This document shows positions 41,619-51,100 of a stretch of DNA of 64,000 bases, piece by piece. This stretch comes from SKUL01 sp964487545 (GTDB taxonomy: Bacteria; Bacteroidota; Bacteroidia; Flavobacteriales_D; SKUL01), in contig CAZARI010000008.1 of assembly GCA_964487545.1 (NCBI GenBank), positions 1 through 64,000 on the forward strand, given 5' to 3'. The notes beneath the pieces were generated by a model, which was not told the DNA's origin, did not search any database, and saw nothing but the letters and a program-made list of their open reading frames with translations. The stretch's first letter is position 1. Every line of letters starts with the position of its first letter. Made by a program: the position numbers and the translations under genes.

Positions 41619-42956
41619 TTACTTCAAGTTAAAAGTCTCCAGAAACTTGGTGGTATAGTTTCCTTTTCTAAATTCCTCATCCTGAAACAGTGCTTGGTGA
41701 AAGGGGATGGTGGTATACACCCCCTCAATGATATACTCGTCTAAGGCACGCTGCATTTTCAGAATGGCCTCTTCGCGGGTTTGAGCAATGGCAATTAGTT
41801 TAGAGATCATCGAGTCGTAGTTGGGCGGAATGACATAGCCCGCATACACGTGGGTATCGACTCTTATTCCGTGGCCACCTGGCGCGTGGTAATCGGTAAT
41901 TTTTCCGGGTGAAGGTCGAAAACCGTTGTATGGATCCTCGGCATTAATGCGACATTGAATGGCATGCATCCGGGGTTCATAATTCTTGCCAGAGATAGGA
42001 ATTCCAGCCGCAATTTTAATTTGCTCTTTGACCAGGTCATAGGTAATGACTTCCTCGGTGATGGTATGTTCCACCTGAATCCGGGTATTCATTTCCATAA
42101 AGTAGAAGTTGCGGTGTTTATCCACCAGAAACTCTACTGTGCCCACCCCTTCATAATCTACCGCAGAAGCGGCTTTTATCGCAGCTTCTCCCATGGCTTT
42201 GCGCAGGGCCTTGGTCATGAATGGCGAGGGCGTTTCTTCTACCAGCTTTTGATGACGTCGTTGTATAGAGCAGTCGCGTTCTGACATGTGGCAGAAAGCC
42301 CCAAACTGATCACCGGCAATCTGAATCTCGATATGTCGTGGATCTTCAATAAATTTCTCCATGTACATGCCGGGGTTTCCGAATGCGGCTTCGGCTTCGC
42401 GCATGGCTTTGTTGAGTGATTCTTCGAGTTCTTTTTCCTCCCAAATCACTTGCATACCTTTTCCGCCACCTCCGGCCGTGGCTTTAATCATCACCGGATA
42501 ACCGATTTCTGCGGCCATTACTTTTCCGTGTTTCAGATCGGCAATTAATCCTTCTGAACCAGGAATGGTGGGTACACCGGCCTTTTTCATGGTCATCTTT
42601 GCCGATGCTTTATCGCCCATGGCATCGATCATATCACCGCTGGCACCGATAAATTTGATGTTATTTTCGGCACATACCCGAGAGAATTTGGCGTTTTCAG
42701 CGAGGAAACCATATCCGGGGTGAATGGCGTCGGAATTGGTGATTTCGGCTGCTGCGATAATATTCGGAATTTTGAGGTAGGACTCCGAACTAGCCGCCGG
42801 ACCAATACAAACCGCTTCGTCGGCAAACCGCACGTGCAGGCTTTCGGCATCGGCTTTGGAATACACAGCCACGGTTTTAATGCCCATCTCTTTGCAAGTG
42901 CGGATAATTCGCAACGCAATTTCGCCTCTATTGGCTATCAGAATTTTTTTGAACAT
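41619..42956 (-). CDS. accC: Acetyl-CoA carboxylase, biotin carboxylase subunit
   Basis: 445 residues, standard. It carboxylates biotin on AccB using ATP and bicarbonate, the first half-reaction of malonyl-CoA formation. ATP-grasp motifs are clear: ILIANRGEIALRI at the start, AIHPGYGFLAEN, KATAGGGGKGMQ, MEKFIEDPRHIEIQ, FYFMEMNTRIQVEH. It is last in the run pdxA-yceD-rpmF-fabH-accB-accC, 28 bases after accB. Confidence 0.96.
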   Translation of the reverse strand: MFKKILIANRGEIALRIIRTCKEMGIKTVAVYSKADAESLHVRFADEAVCIGPAASSESYLKIPNIIAAAEITNSDAIHPGYGFLAENAKFSRVCAENNIKFIGASGDMIDAMGDKASAKMTMKKAGVPTIPGSEGLIADLKHGKVMAAEIGYPVMIKATAGGGGKGMQVIWEEKELEESLNKAMREAEAAFGNPGMYMEKFIEDPRHIEIQIAGDQFGAFCHMSERDCSIQRRHQKLVEETPSPFMTKALRKAMGEAAIKAASAVDYEGVGTVEFLVDKHRNFYFMEMNTRIQVEHTITEEVITYDLVKEQIKIAAGIPISGKNYEPRMHAIQCRINAEDPYNGFRPSPGKITDYHAPGGHGIRVDTHVYAGYVIPPNYDSMISKLIAIAQTREEAILKMQRALDEYIIEGVYTTIPFHQALFQDEEFRKGNYTTKFLETFNLK

Positions 42957-42984
42957 GAACTCAGGCTTTGACTGGCGTTAGCAA

Positions 42985-43488
42985 TTAGGAAGGATCTACA
43001 AGAAACAACGGCTGATCATATTCTACCGGTGAGGAGTCATCAACCAGCACTTTAACGATCTTTCCGCTCACTTCGGCTTCAATCTCGTTAAACAGCTTCA
43101 TGGCTTCGATGATGCAGATGGTCTTTCCAGGCTTGATGGTATCACCAACATTCACAAAGGAATCTTTATCCGGCGACGGTGCGCGGTAGAAAGTTCCGAT
43201 CATGGGCGACTTGATGGTGATATATTTGGATTCGTTGTCCTCAGTTTTTGCAGGCTCAGCGGCTGGGGGTGTGGAAACTGGCTGTGGAGCTTGTGCCGGC
43301 ATTTGCTGTCGCATCGGCATCATCTGCGTTGGAACCTGCTGCTGCACCATTTCGCGCCGGGCGCCTCTGGTTTTCTTTTCCTTATCGGACTTGATGATGA
43401 TCTTAAAATCTTTTTGTTCGATCTGAACTTCACTGACTCCAGATTTGGAGACGAATTTGATCAGGTCCTGAATTTCTTCCAGCTTCAT
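42985..43488 (-). CDS. accB: Acetyl-CoA carboxylase, biotin carboxyl carrier protein
   Basis: 167 residues. It carries the biotin moved between AccC and the carboxyltransferase. The biotinylation site is Lys131 in CIIEAMKLFNE. An N-terminal IQDLIKFV region is followed by a Gln/Pro/Met-rich flexible linker (about 45-85) and the barrel-sandwich biotinyl domain SPMIGTFYRAPSP onward. It lies between fabH and accC. Confidence 0.96.
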   Translation of the reverse strand: MKLEEIQDLIKFVSKSGVSEVQIEQKDFKIIIKSDKEKKTRGARREMVQQQVPTQMMPMRQQMPAQAPQPVSTPPAAEPAKTEDNESKYITIKSPMIGTFYRAPSPDKDSFVNVGDTIKPGKTICIIEAMKLFNEIEAEVSGKIVKVLVDDSSPVEYDQPLFLVDPS

Positions 43489-43527
43489 AATATCTTTATT
43501 ATTCGGATTGTGCTAAAGTTAAAAAAG

Positions 43528-44523
43528 CTAATTTGAATAGGCCCACTTAACGTAGATGGCGCCCCAAGTAAATCCTCCGCCAAATGCAGACAATATAATA
43601 TTATCCCCTTTTTTCAGGCGGCTTTCCCACTCCCATAAACAGAGCGGAATTGTTGCGGCCGTGGTATTTCCAAAGCGGCTGATATTGATCATCACCTTGG
43701 AGGTATCAAGACCCATTCTGTTGGCCGTTGCTTCAATAATCCGCAGATTAGCCTGATGCGGAACCAGCCACGCCACATCGTCGCTGCTCAGATTATTTCG
43801 TTCCATGACCTCTACCGATACGTCTGCCATTCGTGTCACTGCAAATTTAAACACCTGTTTACCTTCTTGATAAACTGAGTGTTCGCCAGCCTCGATGGTT
43901 TGATGTGATGCAGGATAGGCCGATCCTCCAGCTTTTTGATGGAGGTGCTCGAAGCCCGATCCGTCACTGTATAGGGCCGAATCGAGCACGCCCAGTTCTT
44001 CGGTGTTTGGTTCAAGCAACACGGCTCCGGCTCCATCACCAAAAATGATACAGGTGGAACGGTCATCGTAGTTGATAATCGAAGACATTTTATCTGCGCC
44101 AACAATCACCACTTTTTTGTACTGCCCAGACTCAACAAAGCGCCGGCCGGTTTCAAGTGCGTATAAAAAGCCAGAGCAAGCGGCGAGAATATCGAAGCTC
44201 CAGGCATTTTTAGCGCCGACCTTATCGCTGATGAGATTGGCGGTAGCAGGAAACTGATGATCGGGGGTAACGGTGGCACAAATAAGCAAATCGATCTCCA
44301 TTGGGTCGATCCCTCTTTTTTTGCACAAGGCTGAAACTGCTTTGGCTGCCATGTGTGAGGTGCCGAGTCCTTCGCCTTTCAGGATTCTTCTCTCGGAGAT
44401 ACCAGTCCGCGACTTGATCCATTCGTCGCTTGTATCAACCATCTTTTCCAACTCCTGGTTGGTAAGAATATAATCGGGAACGTATCCCTGAACGGCCGTA
44501 ATGGCAGCGGTCAATTTAGACAT
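43528..44523 (-). CDS. fabH: 3-oxoacyl-ACP synthase III
   Basis: 331 residues. FabH starts fatty-acid synthesis by condensing an acyl-CoA primer with malonyl-ACP. The triad is present: Cys116 in ILAACSGFLYAL, His in WLVPHQANLRI, Asn in INISRFGNTTAATI. GGGFTWGAIYVKW closes the chain. It is 179 bases downstream of rpmF. The plsX gene often found at this position in other bacteria is missing. Confidence 0.96.
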   Translation of the reverse strand: MSKLTAAITAVQGYVPDYILTNQELEKMVDTSDEWIKSRTGISERRILKGEGLGTSHMAAKAVSALCKKRGIDPMEIDLLICATVTPDHQFPATANLISDKVGAKNAWSFDILAACSGFLYALETGRRFVESGQYKKVVIVGADKMSSIINYDDRSTCIIFGDGAGAVLLEPNTEELGVLDSALYSDGSGFEHLHQKAGGSAYPASHQTIEAGEHSVYQEGKQVFKFAVTRMADVSVEVMERNNLSSDDVAWLVPHQANLRIIEATANRMGLDTSKVMINISRFGNTTAATIPLCLWEWESRLKKGDNIILSAFGGGFTWGAIYVKWAYSN

Positions 44524-44702
44524 AGGCGTTCTAGGTACAGATGCGTTTTTCTCGGAATTTGGCGGCTAAGATATGGCTTAGATTCCAATTCCGGCAATTT
44601 GACAACTTTTTCTGCTTCAAAAGTGGAGTATTGATCACACGACCAACATGCGCCGATCTTATACCGACGCACCTCACTGGTTTTGAAATCGCTGAAAGAT
44701 AA

Positions 44703-44891
44703 TTAAGCAGCAGTCTGATCAATAACCACTTGCCCCTTGTAGTACATTTTTCCTTCGTACCAGTATGCGCGGTGAAACTGGTGAGGCTCACCGGTAACCT
44801 TGCATACTGCCACCACAGGTGCAGACGTTTTGTAGTGGGTTCTGCGCTTGTTTCTTCTGGTGGTTGATTGCTTTCGCTTGGGATGTGCCAT
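44703..44891 (-). CDS. rpmF: 50S ribosomal protein L32
   Basis: 62 residues beginning AHPKRKQSTTRRNKRRTH, the conserved L32 N-terminus, which threads into the large ribosomal subunit. The zinc-binding Cys pairs of some L32 forms are absent; only one Cys is seen. It follows the YceD gene by 12 bases, the common bacterial yceD-rpmF pairing. Confidence 0.96.
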   Translation of the reverse strand: MAHPKRKQSTTRRNKRRTHYKTSAPVVAVCKVTGEPHQFHRAYWYEGKMYYKGQVVIDQTAA

Positions 44892-44903
44892 TTTGGTATT
44901 TAA

Positions 44904-45428
44904 TTAATTGTCATTCAAATTTTTTAACTGTCTCAACATGCTCCACCTGGGGTCAATGTTGTCTTTTTCATCACTTTGGGCATTGAGTTTTTTCAGCAGT
45001 TCAAGTGCCCGGGGATTACACGCTCCCCGTTTGTGGACATTTTTTGAGGGCATTGCCAGAACGATAAATTCGTAGATATAGGGTGCCACATCAATGTGGT
45101 GTGCCGAAGGTGGGATAAACGTTAGCTCGTCGGTAGACTCCTGACCTTCATCGCCATATTTGGCAATCACCCCTTCTTTCAGATTCATGTCCACCGCCAG
45201 CGGATCTCCGCAAAGATCACAATCGCAAGTTACCATGCCATTGATGGAAAAATTTAGCTCCATCATGGTGCTCTTTTTATTTAGCTCCAGCGCAACTTTA
45301 AGGCTGCCGTGTTCAATTAAACTGCTTTCAAACATCGAAAAGAACGCATCATCTACCTCGAATTCGAAGTGATGCAAATCCTCCTTTAAACCCTCAAAAT
45401 GAATATAAAACTCACTCCGCTTATCCAC
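44904..45428 (-). CDS. YceD family (DUF177) protein
   Basis: 174 residues. The YceD/DUF177 core appears as MVTCDCDLCGDPL with a Cys-rich site, EGVIAKYGDEGQESTD and DVAPYIYEFIVLAMP. CNPRALELLKKL follows near the C-terminus. The family is linked to rRNA processing and ribosome assembly (large-subunit) in plants and bacteria, consistent with its place before rpmF. The start is GTG at 45428, with no in-frame ATG nearby. Confidence 0.88.
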   Translation of the reverse strand: MDKRSEFYIHFEGLKEDLHHFEFEVDDAFFSMFESSLIEHGSLKVALELNKKSTMMELNFSINGMVTCDCDLCGDPLAVDMNLKEGVIAKYGDEGQESTDELTFIPPSAHHIDVAPYIYEFIVLAMPSKNVHKRGACNPRALELLKKLNAQSDEKDNIDPRWSMLRQLKNLNDN

Positions 45429-45510
45429 AACATTTCAATTTTAGGGCATTTCAAAAGGAGCGCAAAGGTACAATATCGAAATGATTTCAGAAACTTTAGG
45501 CGCGATTAAT

Positions 45511-46557
45511 TTATTGTGGCGGTTTTTGGCGTTGAAGCGGGTTGGCCGAAATTTCTCGATAAAGTTTGCGTTGGCGAAAAATATCACAGGCGGCATATAC
45601 TGCTGCACGGAATGAATCGGGCGAAGCGATGTTTTTTCCAGCGATATCCATGGCCGGTCCGTGATCGGGAGATGTTCGAACAATGGGCAGGCCTGCTGTA
45701 AAGTTTACCCCGCTCTCAAAGGCGAGCGCTTTGAACGGAGCCAAACCCTGATCGTGATACATGGCGAGCACTGCATCGAAATGCTTGTACTGCCCGGTAC
45801 CAAAAAAGCCGTCGGCACCGTATGGCCCAAATACCAACTGCCCTTGATTTCGTGCGTTAGCAATGGCTGGGGCAATAATTTTTTGTTCTTCATCGCCCAT
45901 CAAACCGTTGTCTCCGGCGTGGGGATTCAGTCCGAGTACAGCTATTTTGGGCTTTTCTACACCAAAATCCTTAATCAACGAAGACTCGAGCAAGTTTAGC
46001 TTGTTGTTGATGAGCTGTGCGGTGAGCATTTGCGGCACTGCCGAGAGGGCTATGTGACCGGTAGCCACTGCCACACGCAGGCCATCGCCTATCATCAGCA
46101 TAAGTGCCTCGCCGGTATTGCTGTAATTGGCCAAAAATTCGGTCTGTCCGGGAAAGTTGAAATCTACTGTCTGGGCATTACTCTTGATAATGGGGGCGGT
46201 GACCAACACATCGGTTTTGTTGCTGGCCAGATCTTCGGTAGCGCGAATCAACGACCTAACAGCCAAACGACCGGCGCTGTCTGTGATCTTCCCGAATTCT
46301 ACAAAAACTTCGTCCTCGGCAACATCAATCAAATTAACCTTTTTTGACTGTGCCTTTCCCGAGTCGGAAATTTCATTGAACGCAAAGTCGGTTAATCCCA
46401 TGGTCTTGCGGTGATATGCAGCTACTTTGACCGAACCATATAATACCGGTGTACATAACCCCAACATTCGCTGATCCTGAAAAGTTTTCATGATTACCTC
46501 CAAGCCAATACCGTTGCAATCACCTACACTGATACCTACTGTAACTTTCTTCGACAT
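45511..46557 (-). CDS. pdxA: 4-hydroxythreonine-4-phosphate dehydrogenase
   Basis: 348 residues. PdxA oxidises 4-phospho-hydroxy-L-threonine with NAD in pyridoxal 5'-phosphate biosynthesis. Typical segments: VGISVGDCNGIGLEV, LVTAPIIKSNAQT, LGLNPHAGDNGLMGDEE, MYHDQGLAPFK and RTSPDHGPAMDIAGK. Metal-binding His residues lie in those motifs. First in the operon to accC; a TAnnTTTG box lies 25 bases upstream. Confidence 0.95.
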   Translation of the reverse strand: MSKKVTVGISVGDCNGIGLEVIMKTFQDQRMLGLCTPVLYGSVKVAAYHRKTMGLTDFAFNEISDSGKAQSKKVNLIDVAEDEVFVEFGKITDSAGRLAVRSLIRATEDLASNKTDVLVTAPIIKSNAQTVDFNFPGQTEFLANYSNTGEALMLMIGDGLRVAVATGHIALSAVPQMLTAQLINNKLNLLESSLIKDFGVEKPKIAVLGLNPHAGDNGLMGDEEQKIIAPAIANARNQGQLVFGPYGADGFFGTGQYKHFDAVLAMYHDQGLAPFKALAFESGVNFTAGLPIVRTSPDHGPAMDIAGKNIASPDSFRAAVYAACDIFRQRKLYREISANPLQRQKPPQ

Positions 46558-46582
46558 ATTTGGTTATGCTGTTTATGTCTGG

Positions 46583-46590
46583 CAAAATTA
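46583..46590 (-). promoter_or_regulatory. -7 promoter box for the pdxA-accC operon
   Basis: The minus strand reads TAATTTTG (TAnnTTTG), 25 bases upstream of the pdxA ATG. Confidence 0.45.
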
Positions 46591-46773
46591 AACTTTTAGA
46601 TCGAGCCCTGCACCAGCCTCCCAGGTAGTAAATGCAATCGTCGTCACACAATTCCCCACCCGGCGATTAAACATTTGCCCTACTATAAATGAGAATTATT
46701 TACCGCTCGGCATCCCAGCAAAAACGCACTGAAGTGTTAATATTCGTATCTTTATGGCCTTCAAATTAAACGG

Positions 46774-49446
46774 ATGCGTATATTTTTAACTGGTATTTTT
46801 CTGATGGTTTTTGCCACAGGAGCATGGGCCACCCATAACCGGGCAGGTGAAATTACCTACGAACACGTTTCGGGAAATACGTACCGCATCATCATCACCA
46901 CTTATACTAAGCTCAGCGCACCTGCCGACCGCCAGTGGATGCCAATCGACTACGGCGACGGATCGCCCAGAGACAGTATCGAACGAGTGGTTATCCAAGA
47001 CAACGGGATAGCTGACGTGCGCCACAACATCTATTTCAAGAACCACACCTTTCCAGGGCCGGGTAATTACCGTTTAAGAGCAGAAGACCCCAACCGAAAT
47101 ATAGGCATCCTAAATCTTGGAGATGCGTTGTCGGTAAACCTGGTTTTCACCATCGAATCGCTCCTGATCATCAACCCAATAGGCGGAGTGAATAATTCCG
47201 TACAACTGCTCAATCCACCGCTCGACGACGCGTGTATCAACGAGGTTTTTGTTCACAACCCGGCGCCATTCGATCCCGATGGCGATTCGCTTGTTTTCGA
47301 GCTGGTGCCATGCCTGGGAGCGGGCGGCGAAGTGCTTCCTATTTATCAGCACCCCGATCAATTTGGTGCAGGACCCAACAACAACATCAGCATCGACCCT
47401 GTTACCGGCACCCTCACCTGGGACTCTCCTCAATTGCAGGGATTGTATAATGTCGCTATATTGATTACCGAATACCGTAGAAACACAACTACTGGACAAG
47501 TCATTAGGGTAGGCACCGTGATGCGAGACATGCAGATTACCGTAAAGGCCTGTAGTAACGACCCTCCAGAAATAGAACAACTGCCCGATATGTGTGTGGA
47601 AGCAGGCACTCCGCTAAACTTCGACATCACCGCTACCGACCCGAACAACAATATTATCACCCTGTCGGCCTACGGAGGGCCATTTGAATTTAATCAGAAC
47701 CCTGCTGTGTTCAGCCCCCTTGGCAACGGCGTTGGAAACTTTAGTTGGAACACCACTTGCGATCATGTACGGCTTGCACCTTATCAGGTGGTGATTAAGG
47801 CTGTCGACAATGCGCCCTCGGGCAGCTTGAGCTCCTACTCTACCATGAACATTACCGTGGTAGCCCCAGGCCCGGAAAACCCCGAAGCCACTCCGCAAAT
47901 GGGTGCCATTCAACTGAGTTGGGAAGAGAGTGAATGCAATTCCGCCACGTGTTATAAAATTTATCGCAGGGCCGGAGAATACGGCTTTACGCCCGACCAT
48001 TGCGAAACCGGCGTTCCTGCTTACACCGGTTATGAGTTGCTCACAACCATCGACGGCATCAGTAACACCACCTATTTCGACGATTACAATATTTCGTTCG
48101 GAATGCGCTATTGCTACATGGTGGTGGCCTGCTTTCCCGACGGAGCGGAGAGCTATGCTTCGGCGGAGTTCTGCGCTGAAATAGCGGCAGAAATCCCGCT
48201 GATCACCCACAATAGTGTGGGGGCTACCGATGCCGACACGGGTATAGACACCCTGCGCTGGCAACGCCCTTTTGATTTGGACACCCTGGACTTGTTTACC
48301 GGCCCATATCAGTATAAAATCTACCGAGGTGACGGCTTTTCAAATGCCACATCGCTTATTTTCACCTCAGAAGAAAACCCGGTGCTTTCTGATCTTCCGG
48401 GAGAATTAATTGTAGAAAACCTCAACACAAAAGATCAGTCGAATGTTTATCAGGTAGAGTTGCTCAATAACGGCGTTGGAGTCACCATGTCAAATACGGC
48501 TTCGTCGGTATTTGTTTCGCTGGTTCCCGACGACGGGCAAATTACCGTCAACTGGAACCTGAATCAGCCTTGGGTCAACTTCAACTACGCGGTTCAACAG
48601 CTCAACAGCAGTGCCGAATGGGAAACCATCGGAGAAACAGCAGAAACTTCATTCGTTCACAACGGATTGGAAAATGGCGAAGAATTTTGCTATCGCATAA
48701 TTGCCCACGGATCTTATTTCAACTCCGTATTTTCTGACACATTGATTAACTACAGCCAGGAAGTTTGTGGATTTCCGTTTGACAACACCCCTCCTTGCGC
48801 ACCCGAACTCACGGTATCATGCTACTGCCCCAAAGAGGAAGGAGAAGAACCTACAGGAGACCACGAGGTAAACTTTCTGAGTTGGACCAATCCCAACGAA
48901 GCGTGCGAAGACACGGACGATACACAGGTTTATTACCTGTATTTCAAACCAACAGAATCGGATGAATGGATGTTGATCGATTCCATTTTCGGAGCAGAAA
49001 ACACCACCTACGAACATAATCACAACGGATCGGTAGCAGGATACTACGCCGTGACTGCGCTCGACTATGACGAAATAAACGACCGTCGCAACGAGAGCCT
49101 GTTCAGCAACATTGATCACTGTGACAATTGTCCGCTTTATGAACTTCCCGACGTGATTACTCCCAACGGTGATGGACGTAACGATGTGTTTGAACCCTTC
49201 CCATATCGGTTTGTTGAAAGAATCGACCTGATAATCTACAACCGGTGGGGACAACCCGTTTTTGAAACTACCGATCCGGATATTCAGTGGGATGCTATTC
49301 ATAAGGATTCGGGAGAGCGCGTTTCCGATGGCGTGTATTACTACACCTGCATTGTAAACACCATCCGGCTCAGGGGAACCGAGTCGTTTGAACTGACTGG
49401 AACCCTCCACATTTTCGATAGTAAAGACAACGTCAATTACAAGTAA
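46774..49446 (+). CDS. Large secreted protein with type IX type B (CHU_C) sorting domain
   Basis: 890 residues. A signal peptide (IFLTGIFLMVFATGAWA) is followed by THNRAGEITYEHVSGNTYR, an opening frequent in Bacteroidota gliding-motility-associated surface proteins. Ig/PKD-like and fibronectin-type modules follow (PPEIEQLPDMCVEAGTP; PENPEATPQMGAIQLSW). The C-terminal ~90 residues are a CHU_C/type B domain: LPDVITPNGDGRNDVFEPF, IIYNRWGQPVFET, DGVYYYTCIV. It is probably an adhesin or matrix protein. It ends three bases before ribE, although cotranscription is not certain. Confidence 0.88.
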   Translation: MRIFLTGIFLMVFATGAWATHNRAGEITYEHVSGNTYRIIITTYTKLSAPADRQWMPIDYGDGSPRDSIERVVIQDNGIADVRHNIYFKNHTFPGPGNYRLRAEDPNRNIGILNLGDALSVNLVFTIESLLIINPIGGVNNSVQLLNPPLDDACINEVFVHNPAPFDPDGDSLVFELVPCLGAGGEVLPIYQHPDQFGAGPNNNISIDPVTGTLTWDSPQLQGLYNVAILITEYRRNTTTGQVIRVGTVMRDMQITVKACSNDPPEIEQLPDMCVEAGTPLNFDITATDPNNNIITLSAYGGPFEFNQNPAVFSPLGNGVGNFSWNTTCDHVRLAPYQVVIKAVDNAPSGSLSSYSTMNITVVAPGPENPEATPQMGAIQLSWEESECNSATCYKIYRRAGEYGFTPDHCETGVPAYTGYELLTTIDGISNTTYFDDYNISFGMRYCYMVVACFPDGAESYASAEFCAEIAAEIPLITHNSVGATDADTGIDTLRWQRPFDLDTLDLFTGPYQYKIYRGDGFSNATSLIFTSEENPVLSDLPGELIVENLNTKDQSNVYQVELLNNGVGVTMSNTASSVFVSLVPDDGQITVNWNLNQPWVNFNYAVQQLNSSAEWETIGETAETSFVHNGLENGEEFCYRIIAHGSYFNSVFSDTLINYSQEVCGFPFDNTPPCAPELTVSCYCPKEEGEEPTGDHEVNFLSWTNPNEACEDTDDTQVYYLYFKPTESDEWMLIDSIFGAENTTYEHNHNGSVAGYYAVTALDYDEINDRRNESLFSNIDHCDNCPLYELPDVITPNGDGRNDVFEPFPYRFVERIDLIIYNRWGQPVFETTDPDIQWDAIHKDSGERVSDGVYYYTCIVNTIRLRGTESFELTGTLHIFDSKDNVNYK

Positions 49447-49449
49447 AAC

Positions 49450-50046
49450 ATGTTTACCGGAATAGTAGAAACGCTCGGCGAAGTATTAGAAATACGCCCG
49501 GAAAAAACCAATGTACACTTCAAAATTGCTGCTCCGTTCAGCTCCGAACTTCGGGTAGACCAGAGTGTAGCTCATAATGGTTGCTGCCTCACCGTTACCC
49601 AAACCGGCGACGGCTATTACTGGGTTACTGCTGTGGCCGAAACGCTCAATCGGTCTAACTTGGGGCTATTGCGGCCCGGATCAAAAGTGAATTTGGAGCG
49701 CTGCCTAAAAGTAACCGATCGATTTGAAGGGCACATCGTGCAGGGACATGTGGACTGTATTGGGGTTTGTACCGATATAATAGATTTAAGCGGAAGTTGG
49801 AAATTTCACTTCATGTACGAATCCTCCGAAACGGGTAACATTACGGTTCCTAAGGGATCAATAACCGTGAACGGTACCAGTCTAACCGTTGTTGATTCGG
49901 GTGATGAGCATTTTTCGGTGGTGGTGGTTCCTTATACCATGAAACACACCTTGTTTGGCGCCATGCAAATTGGCGATCCGGTAAATCTGGAGTTTGATAT
50001 TGTCGGCAAATACCTTGCGAAATTGTATCAAAAGCAAACGGTATAA
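49450..50046 (+). CDS. ribE: Riboflavin synthase, alpha subunit
   Basis: 198 residues. The enzyme dismutates two 6,7-dimethyl-8-ribityllumazines to riboflavin. The two tandem lumazine-binding barrels are visible: MFTGIVETLGEV ... VAHNGCCLTV in the first and GHIVQGHVDCIG ... ITVNGTSLTVV in the second, with NRSNLG and VNLERCLK between. Length is normal. It lies immediately after the type IX cargo gene and converges with metF at a ten-base gap. Confidence 0.95.
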   Translation: MFTGIVETLGEVLEIRPEKTNVHFKIAAPFSSELRVDQSVAHNGCCLTVTQTGDGYYWVTAVAETLNRSNLGLLRPGSKVNLERCLKVTDRFEGHIVQGHVDCIGVCTDIIDLSGSWKFHFMYESSETGNITVPKGSITVNGTSLTVVDSGDEHFSVVVVPYTMKHTLFGAMQIGDPVNLEFDIVGKYLAKLYQKQTV

Positions 50047-50055
50047 TTCCCAAAG

Positions 50056-51009
50056 TCAGAAAACCTCCGACGCGATTCGCCGGACCACTTCCGATTTTCC
50101 CATCGTATAGTAATGCAAAGCTGGTACGCTGTGTTGCATCAGTTCTCTTGACTGCATGATGGCCCATTCTATTCCCACTTCTTTGACTTGCGCATCCGTT
50201 TTGCATTTCATCAAATCATCAGCCAGATCATCAGGAAAGTCGATGTGAAATGTTTTCGGTAAAAACTGAATGTGTCGCAGTGCTGTGATGGGCTTGATTC
50301 CCGGAATAATCGGAACGTTAATTCCCACCGTTCTGCAATCGGCCACAAACTTAAAATACTTAGCGTTGTCAAAAAACATCTGGGTAGTAATGTATTCCGC
50401 CCCGGCATCCACTTTGGCCTTAAGATACTGTAAATCGGTTTTCATATTAAGCGCCTCAAAATGCTTTTCCGGATACCCTGCTGTTCCGATGCAAAACGCC
50501 GTGCAATGCGGGCTTTTCGCTTCCTGATGCAAATAAACGCCCTCGTTTAGGTCGGCAACTTGACGAATGAGGTCTATGGCGAATGCATTTCCTTCGGCTT
50601 CGGGCACAAATGAAGGCTCTGCTTTTATGGGGTCGCCACGAAGCGCCAGCACGTTATCTATACCTAGAAAACACAAGTCGATTAAGGCACTTTCGGTTTC
50701 TTCGCGCGTAAACCCGCCGCAGATCAAATGCGGCACGGCATCCACCTTGTAGTTGTTCATGATGGCCGCACAAATCCCTACCGTGCCCGGTCGGCGGCGC
50801 AACGAAACCCGCTTGAGCAAACCATTTGGCATTTTTTTGTAGGCGTGTTCTTCGCGGTGATAAGTCACGTTGATAAATGGAGGGTTGAATTCCATCAGCG
50901 GATCAATAGCGTGATATAACGAGGTGATATCATTGCCCTTGAGTGGCGGCAGCACTTCAAACGAAAACAGTGTTTTATCAGCTCGTCTGAGGTGTTCTAT
51001 TATTTTCAT
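50056..51009 (-). CDS. metF: Methylenetetrahydrofolate reductase
   Basis: 317 residues. MetF reduces 5,10-methylene-THF to 5-methyl-THF for methionine synthesis using bound FAD. FSFEVLPPLKG, FINVTYHREEH, LRGDPIKAEP and ITTQMFFDNAKYF are family landmarks. It is monocistronic; a TATTTTTG box for it lies within the T-run of the upstream gene's terminator. No methionine synthase gene is in this window. Confidence 0.95.
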   Translation of the reverse strand: MKIIEHLRRADKTLFSFEVLPPLKGNDITSLYHAIDPLMEFNPPFINVTYHREEHAYKKMPNGLLKRVSLRRRPGTVGICAAIMNNYKVDAVPHLICGGFTREETESALIDLCFLGIDNVLALRGDPIKAEPSFVPEAEGNAFAIDLIRQVADLNEGVYLHQEAKSPHCTAFCIGTAGYPEKHFEALNMKTDLQYLKAKVDAGAEYITTQMFFDNAKYFKFVADCRTVGINVPIIPGIKPITALRHIQFLPKTFHIDFPDDLADDLMKCKTDAQVKEVGIEWAIMQSRELMQHSVPALHYYTMGKSEVVRRIASEVF

Positions 51010-51034
51010 TACTGACGGACATTTTGGGTGAGTG

Positions 51035-51042
51035 CAAAAATA
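51035..51042 (-). promoter_or_regulatory. -7 promoter box for metF
   Basis: The minus strand reads TATTTTTG, 25 bases before the metF ATG. It coincides with the T-run of the terminator at 51035-51072. Confidence 0.4.
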
Positions 51043-51072
51043 GCAAAGCGCAACACGATGTGCTGCGCTTTG
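51035..51072 (-). terminator. Terminator after the CUB-domain protein gene
   Basis: CAAAGCGCA (51044-51052) pairs with TGCGCTTTG (51064-51072); on the minus strand the 9-bp stem is followed by CTATTTTTG. It lies 28 bases after the stop at 51101. Confidence 0.75.
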
Positions 51073-51100
51073 ATTTAAAATAAAGGTAAATTACGATTAA

